DNA of 7,288 bases, from NCBI GenBank assembly GCA_026394095.1, contig JAPKYY010000193.1, positions 1 through 7,288 on the forward strand, given 5' to 3'. Origin of the DNA: Acidobacteriota bacterium (GTDB lineage Bacteria; Acidobacteriota; Terriglobia; Bryobacterales; Bryobacteraceae). Position numbers and translations under genes: made by a program. This document shows, one piece after another, positions 1-5,224 of this stretch. The notes below the pieces were generated by a model. It ran no database searches and was not told the origin of the DNA. It worked only from the letters and a program-made list of their open reading frames with translations. Numbering within the stretch: position 1 is the first letter of the stretch; each line of letters opens with the position of its first letter.

Positions 1-600
1 AATGTTCGAAGGCTTCAGATCCAGATGGACGATCAGTTGGCGATGCGCACCCTCAACCGCCCGGCAAACCTCAATCACAAGGCGAATCCTCGCCTCGGTC
101 GACAACGTCCTCGTATCGCAGTATTGATCGAGCGGCTTACCGTTAACGCGCTCCATGACAAGATAAGGCTGCTGGTCTTCCGATACTCCGGCATCGAGCA
201 TCTTTGCGATCCCCGGATGATCCAATTGCGCCAGTATCTTCTGTTCGCGGGCAAAACGGCTCAAATGATCGGCATCATTCAAATGGGTCTGGATCAGCTT
301 CAGCGCGACCGCTTGATCCCCGATCTCGGCGGCATAAACGATACCCATCCCGCCCTGCCCAAGAATCCCGGTGATCTTGTACGGCCCAATCCGGCCCGGC
401 ATCGAAGCCTTGGCGGCTACACTTTCCACGGAGCTTGCCTGAGGCTCATTCTCAAGCCCGGCAATCAGACCCAGAACTTCAGCGCGGATGGATTCATCTG
501 CCTCAAGCTGAGCCAAAAACGCAACACGTTCCGCTGACGGCAGTATTTCGATCTGTTCGGTGAGTTCCTGTACGCGTTGCCAGCGTTGCTGAGCCGTCAT
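1..600 (-). CDS. Hanks-type serine/threonine protein kinase, N-terminal 200 residues (runs off left edge)
   Basis: This is the first 200 residues of a eukaryotic-like Ser/Thr kinase, read right to left from ATG at 600-598 and cut by the window edge. Residues 6-50 form a short N-terminal helical segment (RWQRVQEL...ERVAFL) of a kind common in acidobacterial kinases. The kinase domain starts near residue 72. It shows the glycine loop GQGGMGIVY (81-89), the ATP-anchoring lysine in VALK (Lys101), a probable helix-C glutamate (Glu119) and the catalytic loop HLDLKPSN (192-199, Asp194, Asn199). The usual HRD arginine is leucine, so it is a non-RD kinase. The DFG motif, activation loop and any membrane or sensor region lie outside the window. 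The ATG is the only possible start, because an in-frame TGA lies at 621-619. It is 5 nt after the sigma-factor stop, with GAGGA too far upstream (15 nt), which suggests translational coupling. Inferred role: phosphorylates the sigma factor or downstream targets. Confidence 0.93.
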   Translation of the reverse strand, partial: MTAQQRWQRVQELTEQIEILPSAERVAFLAQLEADESIRAEVLGLIAGLENEPQASSVESVAAKASMPGRIGPYKITGILGQGGMGIVYAAEIGDQAVALKLIQTHLNDADHLSRFAREQKILAQLDHPGIAKMLDAGVSEDQQPYLVMERVNGKPLDQYCDTRTLSTEARIRLVIEVCRAVEGAHRQLIVHLDLKPSNI

Positions 601-605
601 ATTAG

Positions 606-1184
606 CTATGGCGTATCCTCAGGCATTTTCCCTTCAGTTAACCGCTGATAAAGCCATGCTCTCGCAACCCGGATCCTTCGTTCTACCGAAGACTTCGACA
701 CTCCGAATAATTCCGCAGTCTCTTCCGAGGTGCAGCCCAGCAGAAATCGCACTTCGAACATCTGCGCCTGTTCCGGGTCCAGCTTTTCGAGCTCCTGTAG
801 TGCCCGGTCGAGATCAAGCATCTGTGGCCCACCTGCGTCCACCCATGGAATCTCGTCATGCAATGGAACCACAATGCTCTCACCCCCACGCTTCTCAGCG
901 TGGTGACTCCTGGCATGATCGATTAAGGCCAAACGCATCAACCGGGCTGATAACGCATAAAAATGCCGGCGATTCTCAAACTGCGCCGACTTCCTGGCAA
1001 TCAGTTTCAGAAAGAGTTCATTCACCAATCCGGTCGCGCCTAAGGTGTGGCCCTGTCGCTCACGTCGCAAATAGGAGCGGGCTAAAGCCCGCAGTTGCGG
1101 GTAAACCAGAGGTGCCAGTCGATCCAGAGCACTCGCGTCTCCGCGGCTCCAGTCTTCCAGATACATCGTGATCTCGTGATTCAT
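606..1184 (-). CDS. ECF-type RNA polymerase sigma factor (TIGR02999/ECF43-like), kinase-linked
   Basis: This 192-residue protein is a two-domain alternative sigma factor that should direct RNA polymerase to a specific promoter set. Region 2 spans about residues 8-98 (YPQLRALARSYLRRER, then LVNELFLKL and HFYALSARLMRLALIDHAR). Region 4 spans about 124-185, with the helix-turn-helix TSEETAELFGVSKSSVERRI. Length and motifs fit the Acidobacteria/Planctomycetes ECF group (Sigma70_ECF, TIGR02999) that is often paired with Ser/Thr kinases. In region 2.2, where most ECF factors have acidic DAED just before LVQE, this protein has G49-A50-T51-G52. No anti-sigma gene is adjacent; the kinase follows 5 nt downstream. 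The start ATG (1184-1182) has AGGA at 1194-1191 with 6-nt spacing, the best ribosome binding site in the window. An alternative Met7 start is less likely. No convincing promoter was found upstream. ECF identity is firm; regulation by the kinase is inferred. Confidence 0.95.
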   Translation of the reverse strand: MNHEITMYLEDWSRGDASALDRLAPLVYPQLRALARSYLRRERQGHTLGATGLVNELFLKLIARKSAQFENRRHFYALSARLMRLALIDHARSHHAEKRGGESIVVPLHDEIPWVDAGGPQMLDLDRALQELEKLDPEQAQMFEVRFLLGCTSEETAELFGVSKSSVERRIRVARAWLYQRLTEGKMPEDTP

Positions 1185-1200
1185 TCGCTATCCTGAACTT

Positions 1201-1326
1201 ATGACTACCATGCAGTTGGTCATCGCCGGCGCCGTCGCGACGATAATCGTACTACCACTAATGATTCTGTTGAATCCGCCTACAGCTTGGGTTTCGGCCA
1301 TCTGGGGTGACAAAAAGAAACCCTAG
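1201..1326 (+). CDS. possible 41-residue single-pass membrane miniprotein
   Basis: A small ORF lies divergent from the sigma factor, with only 16 nt between the two start codons. It encodes 41 residues beginning MTTMQLVIAGAV. A hydrophobic stretch covers about residues 5-25 (LVIAGAVATIIVLPLMILL), followed by a short Trp-containing segment and a basic tail (GDKKKP). This is the composition of a one-helix membrane protein with a cytoplasmic lysine tail. The frame fills nearly the whole spacer between the sigma factor and the dehydrogenase and ends in a TAG that interlocks with the dehydrogenase TAG (CTAG, 1323-1326). Against it: no Shine-Dalgarno sequence precedes either ATG (1201 or 1210), it is short, and I recognise no homologue. 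It could also be a chance frame through the sigma-factor promoter region. If real, a link to the adjacent kinase/sigma pair is speculative. Confidence 0.35.
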   Translation: MTTMQLVIAGAVATIIVLPLMILLNPPTAWVSAIWGDKKKP

Positions 1327-2099
1327 CTCAAACACCATTTTCCTCCCTCAAACCTTGACTCGAGGTTTCCCCAAGTACCGAATTTCGTCGCCATCTGTCC
1401 TCCATCGACAAAAACCGAAGTACCAGTGATGTAGCTTGCCACATCAGAGGCGAGGAACGCAATCGCGTTTGCCACTTCAAGTGGTTTTCCTCCCCGACCC
1501 AGCGGAAGTGCTTCAAAGTAAGGTTTGATCAATCGTTCGTCTGCAAAGGCTGATGCGGTCAAAGCGGTCTCAATGAGCCCGGGGCAAACTGCGTTCACAC
1601 GAATCCCGTAAGGCCCGAGTTCATTGGCGGCTGTGTGCAGAATCCCCAGCAGGCCCGCCTTGCTCGCGTTGTAGGAAATCAAATCCGCTTCTCCGTCGAA
1701 TGAATTGGTGGATGCTGTCAGTACCATCGAGCCCTTACGCCGCTGCTTCATTCGAATTGCGAGTTCCTTCAGATGAAAGAAGACCGCGCTCAGATTGATG
1801 TCCAAAGTCGCCTGCCAGTTTTCCCGAGTCGTTTCTTCCAGCTTTTGAGGCCGGCAGATTCCCGCATTTAGAACAGCAACATCAACCGCGCCAATCCGGT
1901 CCAGTGCTTTGGCAAATGCTTCGTCATCCCTCAGGTCAAGCACGAGCGATTCGACGCCTGGTTCGGAAACGGCAACACGATCCAGTATCCAGACTTTTGC
2001 CCCGGAATCCCGCAAAAGCTTTGCGGTTTCAAGACCTATGCCACCGGCACCGCCGGTGACCACACAATTCATTTGATCGAAACGAATCTCCATTGGCAT
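1323..2099 (-). CDS. short-chain dehydrogenase/reductase (classical SDR, probably NAD-preferring)
   Basis: This 258-residue protein is a complete classical SDR that should oxidise an alcohol or reduce a carbonyl in the cytoplasm. The cofactor motif TGGAGGIG is at 15-22. Asp40 at the end of the second strand favours NAD over NADP. NAG (78-80), Asn102, Ser130, Tyr143 and Lys147 (YNASK) form the expected structural motif and Asn-Ser-Tyr-Lys catalytic set. The PG motif (CPGLIET) and the C-terminal VDGG are present. The last roughly 20 residues (FGTWGNLESRFEGG...) form a tail that may help shape the active site. The substrate cannot be assigned. The gene diverges from the metallo-hydrolase across 32 bp. 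No ribosome binding site precedes Met1 (2099) or Met3 (2093). A TAAACT hexamer read on this strand (2107-2102) ends 8 nt before the Met3 codon, which would suit a leaderless message starting there. The stop overlaps the end of the plus-strand miniprotein ORF. Confidence 0.95.
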   Translation of the reverse strand: MPMEIRFDQMNCVVTGGAGGIGLETAKLLRDSGAKVWILDRVAVSEPGVESLVLDLRDDEAFAKALDRIGAVDVAVLNAGICRPQKLEETTRENWQATLDINLSAVFFHLKELAIRMKQRRKGSMVLTASTNSFDGEADLISYNASKAGLLGILHTAANELGPYGIRVNAVCPGLIETALTASAFADERLIKPYFEALPLGRGGKPLEVANAIAFLASDVASYITGTSVFVDGGQMATKFGTWGNLESRFEGGKWCLS

Positions 2100-2122
2100 C
2101 TAGTTTAGCGTCGTGCTAAATT
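2093..2122 (+). promoter_or_regulatory. candidate promoter for the metallo-hydrolase gene
   Basis: TTGGCA (2093-2098, five of six matches to the -35 consensus) is followed after 18 nt by TAAATT (2117-2122, four of six matches to the -10 consensus). The -10 ends 9 nt before the ATG at 2132, so transcription would begin at or beside the start codon. That agrees with the absence of any Shine-Dalgarno sequence and points to a leaderless mRNA. The -35 lies inside the first codons of the divergent dehydrogenase. The consensus matches are seen directly; promoter activity is inferred. Confidence 0.4.
2104..2120. promoter_or_regulatory. 6-bp perfect inverted repeat in divergent spacer, candidate operator
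   Basis: TTTAGC (2104-2109) and GCTAAA (2115-2120) are perfect inverted repeats separated by GTCGT. They sit in the middle of the 32-bp region between the dehydrogenase and metallo-hydrolase starts. Each arm contributes the TAAA of a -10-like hexamer facing outward (TAAATT rightward, TAAACT leftward). The symmetry could therefore be a repressor site, a pair of back-to-back -10 elements, or both. No regulator gene is adjacent. Confidence 0.4.
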
Positions 2123-2131
2123 TCGTTCTGA

Positions 2132-3160
2132 ATGCCGCTACTCTTTTCCCGCCGATCTGCCCTCGCCATGTTCGCCCAGAGCTATCTTTCCTCTCCGCGG
2201 CGAGCCCTAACCGCCCCAGAACTTCTGGACGCCCCTGATGAGTGGATCACCCGCTCTCTCTCCTGGGTAGAGGACATGCTGGCCAGGCAACCGCAATATA
2301 ATTTCAGCGCCGGAAAGCTACAAACGCCAGAAGCGGCACTCCACCGTGCCGCGCTGATTCGTCTGGATGACGTGCTGCACATCGATTCAGCTCCAGACAA
2401 AGCTCTCATACACGACTGGTATCGCAACCGAATGCTGGCTACGGCCAAACGTATTGCAAACACCAAGGCCACCGTCACCAAGCTCTACGACCATGGCTGG
2501 TTCGTACAAACTCCCAGCACTCGCTTCGCCATCGACCTGGTTGGCGGGGCACCGCGCAATGCCAAATTCCAGATGTCGGAAGAAGCCCTCGACCTCTTCG
2601 TCAAATCTGCCGACGCTCTTTTCATCAGCCACTGGCATAGCGATCACGCAGACCCGGTGGTCGCCCGTAAATTTCTTGCTCACAACAAACCAGTCGTCGC
2701 ACCAGCCGATGTCTTTCGCGATGAGCCAGATCTCCAGAAACGCTTGACCGTCCCCGAGCGCAGCCTCACCAAAGCCAGCACCTTCGGTAAGCTCTCCGTG
2801 ATTGCTTTTCCCGGCCATCAGGGCAAAGACGTCATCAACAACTGCTACCTCTTCCGGAGTGCCGAAGGCCTCACCATCCAACATACAGGTGACCAGTCTA
2901 ACGACGATGACTTCGCCTGGATCGATCAAATCCACAAAAGCCATCGAGTGGATATTTTCTTGCCCAACTGCTGGACCCCGCAGCCTCTACGCTTTTGCGC
3001 TGGCGTTAAGCCTAAGCTGATCCTCCCCGGCCACGAAAACGAAATGGCGCACACCGTCCCGCATCGTGAAGACTGGACTCAAACCTTCACCCGCTTTGAA
3101 GGCTGTCAGGGTCTCATGCTGCCCTTGTGCTGGGGGGAAGAAGTGATCTACAAGCCTTGA
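2132..3160 (+). CDS. metallo-beta-lactamase-fold hydrolase
   Basis: This 342-residue protein has the full metal-binding set of the metallo-beta-lactamase superfamily: HWHSDH (His167, His169, Asp171, His172), His229 in FPGHQG, Asp254 in HTGDQ and His301 in LPGHENE. A dinuclear zinc hydrolase of the broad UlaG-like or uncharacterised metal-dependent type is likely; the substrate cannot be told. About 115 residues precede the fold, mostly predicted helical, which is longer than in minimal members. The N-terminus contains SRRSALAMF (6-14), reminiscent of a Tat signal, but the hydrophobic stretch is short and no clear cleavage site is visible, so export is doubtful. ATG 2132 has no ribosome binding site; a candidate promoter ends 9 nt upstream. 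The 3' end overlaps the convergent FG-GAP gene by 13 bp. It shares its 5' spacer with the dehydrogenase, so common control is plausible. Confidence 0.92.
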   Translation: MPLLFSRRSALAMFAQSYLSSPRRALTAPELLDAPDEWITRSLSWVEDMLARQPQYNFSAGKLQTPEAALHRAALIRLDDVLHIDSAPDKALIHDWYRNRMLATAKRIANTKATVTKLYDHGWFVQTPSTRFAIDLVGGAPRNAKFQMSEEALDLFVKSADALFISHWHSDHADPVVARKFLAHNKPVVAPADVFRDEPDLQKRLTVPERSLTKASTFGKLSVIAFPGHQGKDVINNCYLFRSAEGLTIQHTGDQSNDDDFAWIDQIHKSHRVDIFLPNCWTPQPLRFCAGVKPKLILPGHENEMAHTVPHREDWTQTFTRFEGCQGLMLPLCWGEEVIYKP

Positions 3161-4491
3161 TTGGGATAGGCGATTCGGTGCAACTGGTCTACGACAGGCC
3201 GCTCAATCCGCAGCTTCGCCCCGTCCACCCACTCCACCTCAAGCTTGTCCACCAGTGTGGAGGCTCCCAGCCCGAAATGGGCCACCGCTTCCTGCTGGCA
3301 TAGGTAACCACTTCCGCAATCAATGACGCGAATCTGGCTTCTCCCTCCAGACTCGATTTTTACGACGGCACCTCGCGCCGGCGCTCCGGCCCCTGTTCGT
3401 GGTGAGACTCGAAGCCAGTGATTTCCATTGTTCCGAACCCCATAAAGACTCAGTGGCTGCGGCATCGACTCCCCATGCCCTAACAACAGCTCCAACATTC
3501 CGTCACCATTCCAATCTCCAACGACAGCACCCACGCCAAAACCATCCGGCTCCTCGGCCTCTCCGCAATCGATCTTCCGCCAGTCTCCATCCCGCCAGGC
3601 GAAGAGCCGGTTTCGTTGTCCGTGACAATGTATGAAGATCTCCTCATAGCCATCGTTGTCGAAATCAGCAACAACCACACTACGAGCATCTGCACGCTCG
3701 CTAAAGGCTTCAATCTCCGAGTCCCTGAAGATGGACTGCAACCCCTGTACAAAGAAGCGCTGTGGGCCCCTTGCGGTGGCACAAACGATATCGAGCAGGC
3801 CGTCTGCATTGGCATCGATCAGTGCGAGGCCGCGACCCTTGCCTTCGATGTCGGCCAGGCCGTGGAGTGCGGCATGGTCTTCAAATCGCCCCTGTGCATT
3901 CTGCACAAAGAGCATGTTCGCAATCCCTTCGTTGCCTGCGTAGATCTGCATCCCCTGACCCAGGATGGGGCCTGCTACCAGACTCCTCCCGCCCGCAATC
4001 CTTGCGAGGCCCAATACGGCCCCCGCTTCTTCGATCCTGTCCTGTCCCATTACTTCGTAGTAACGGAAAGGCCCGCCTTCATGGGCCACCAGGAAGCCAA
4101 ATCGACCCATTCCAAAGCGATCCAGTGCAAGAACAGATTGGCTGGATTGGCCCCGCTCTTTCCGGCTCCAAAGCAGATCCATCCATCCGCCACGCCGCCA
4201 TGCGAAGAGCCGGTCATCGAAGGTTTCCCCATTGGCCACGTAGAGTTCTTCACGGCCATCGCCGTCGGCATCTCCGGCGGCTACGCCCATGGTTGTCGAA
4301 AGATCATCGGTTAAGGGGGCGATTCCGACATCGAAGAAAGCGTCCCCACCCCATTTGAGAACCAGGTTTCTGCCGCCATAGGCCCCGGCATAACACTCGT
4401 CCATGCCATCACCATCGAGGTCGACGACACACATTCCGGTGTAAAGTTGCGCCGGGTTGTCCATCAACAATCGAGTCAGAGACTCAAACAT
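3148..4491 (-). CDS. FG-GAP/VCBS repeat protein with C-terminal ASPIC/UnbV domain (CRTAC1-like)
   Basis: This 447-residue protein is built from beta-propeller FG-GAP repeats with calcium-binding loops: DLDGDGMDE (24-32), DADGDGREE (74-82), DANADGLLD (226-234), DFDNDGYEE (276-284) and DWNGDGMLE (326-334). A degenerate copy lies near 124-133. The C-terminal part, about 357-436 (NHWLRVSP...GAVVKIESGGRSQIRVI...HFGLG...VEWVDG), is a typical ASPIC/UnbV domain, as in animal CRTAC1 and many acidobacterial proteins. Such proteins are usually secreted and have roles in adhesion or ligand binding, but this one shows no signal peptide: the first propeller strand begins by about residue 18. The start ATG follows the zinc-ribbon stop in the same frame (TAG-CCC-ATG), without a Shine-Dalgarno sequence, so translation probably depends on the upstream gene. 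It is the last gene of the minus-strand cluster and converges with the metallo-hydrolase, overlapping by 13 bp. Its exact role is unknown. Confidence 0.9.
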   Translation of the reverse strand: MFESLTRLLMDNPAQLYTGMCVVDLDGDGMDECYAGAYGGRNLVLKWGGDAFFDVGIAPLTDDLSTTMGVAAGDADGDGREELYVANGETFDDRLFAWRRGGWMDLLWSRKERGQSSQSVLALDRFGMGRFGFLVAHEGGPFRYYEVMGQDRIEEAGAVLGLARIAGGRSLVAGPILGQGMQIYAGNEGIANMLFVQNAQGRFEDHAALHGLADIEGKGRGLALIDANADGLLDIVCATARGPQRFFVQGLQSIFRDSEIEAFSERADARSVVVADFDNDGYEEIFIHCHGQRNRLFAWRDGDWRKIDCGEAEEPDGFGVGAVVGDWNGDGMLELLLGHGESMPQPLSLYGVRNNGNHWLRVSPRTGAGAPARGAVVKIESGGRSQIRVIDCGSGYLCQQEAVAHFGLGASTLVDKLEVEWVDGAKLRIERPVVDQLHRIAYPNQGL

Positions 4492-4494
4492 GGG

Positions 4495-5217
4495 CTAGGC
4501 GGAGACAGGCGGGTTGTAGGACAACATCCGCAGGCATGATTCGCAGTTGAAGAGCTTGTCGGGATATTGACGGATCTGCTGCATCAGGGCAGGCCTGATG
4601 TTCATCATGCAAGCCGAACACATGGCTTCTGTGCACTCAGCAACCACAATGCCATCCTTGTGCTTGCGGCGCAGACGCTCGTAGGCTTCCAGAAGCTTTG
4701 GTGGCACTTCTTTACCCAATTGCTGACGTTCCCGGTAGATCTTGACGCCCTTTTTGCGGTCGACTTCACTGAGCGCTTTGGCTTCTTCTTTGCGCTTCTC
4801 AACTGCGACGCGCTCTTCAGCTAACGCCACTTCAGCCTGCTTGACGGTTGCGGCCAGCGTTTCGCCCTCTTCGAGCAAGCGCATTGAAGAGGCCTCGTTC
4901 TTAGTCGTCTCTGTCTCGCAAAAGGCAATCTCGTGCTGGAAGGCGGTGAGTTGTTCTTGCGTCGTCGCCTGCATCACTTGCTTCTTCAGTTTGGCGATCT
5001 TTTCGACGAAGTCGGCATTCGCGCCGCTGAGGCGTCGAATCTCTGTCTGATTTGAAGCTAATGCTGCCCGATCAGCTTCGAGTCGCCTCTCGTGCGATTC
5101 GAGTTGCTTTTCGAGTTCTGCGATTTTCTTGGGGAGTCCGCGAATCTCTGCCTCGAGTTGAGCGAGCTGACGGTCCATCCGTTGTAGTTGGAGTGCGAGT
5201 TGAACTTCCTGAGCCAT
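4495..5217 (-). CDS. coiled-coil protein with C-terminal C4 zinc ribbon (zf-RING_7/DUF164 family)
   Basis: With the ATG at 5217-5215 the protein has 240 residues. About residues 5-170 are a long charged coiled-coil hairpin rich in Lys, Glu, Gln and Leu. The C-terminal part carries a four-cysteine zinc ribbon: CSAC (Cys200, Cys203) and CESC (Cys225, Cys228), with the family motif NIRP between them. This is the architecture of the PF02591 family, which includes Helicobacter HP0958/FlgZ and Chlamydia CdsZ, chaperone-like or nucleic-acid-binding proteins; the role here is not established. An upstream GTG at 5238 would add seven residues (MVSCSYS) and overlap murJ by 14 nt. I prefer the ATG because MAQEVQLALQLQ resembles the usual N-terminus of the family, although neither start has a ribosome binding site. 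The gene starts 7 nt after the murJ stop and ends 3 nt before the FG-GAP gene, so the three are very probably co-transcribed. Confidence 0.9.
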   Translation of the reverse strand: MAQEVQLALQLQRMDRQLAQLEAEIRGLPKKIAELEKQLESHERRLEADRAALASNQTEIRRLSGANADFVEKIAKLKKQVMQATTQEQLTAFQHEIAFCETETTKNEASSMRLLEEGETLAATVKQAEVALAEERVAVEKRKEEAKALSEVDRKKGVKIYRERQQLGKEVPPKLLEAYERLRRKHKDGIVVAECTEAMCSACMMNIRPALMQQIRQYPDKLFNCESCLRMLSYNPPVSA

Positions 5218-5224
5218 GGAGTAG

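Noticed and set aside
25..537. 170-codon plus-strand open frame
   Set aside because: It is antisense to the kinase, whose motifs on the minus strand are unmistakable; its translation shows no domain.
608..1171. 187-codon plus-strand open frame
   Set aside because: It is a shadow of the sigma-factor gene; the minus-strand product has clear sigma regions 2 and 4.
1222..1244. GC-rich imperfect dyad (7-bp arms, 9-nt spacer) upstream of the sigma factor
   Set aside because: It has one mismatch on the plus strand (G-U on the transcript) in very GC-rich sequence; chance is likely.
1243..1271. Possible sigma-factor promoter on the minus strand, TTCAAC-N17-TACGAT
   Set aside because: The -35 matches only three of six positions; too weak to list as a promoter.
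2387..2944. 185-codon minus-strand open frame
   Set aside because: It lies wholly antisense to the metallo-hydrolase, which carries the complete metal-ligand set.
3616..4314. 232-codon plus-strand open frame, with another at 3762-4358
   Set aside because: Both are antisense to the FG-GAP repeats; their length follows from the repeat gene's composition and no domain is recognisable.
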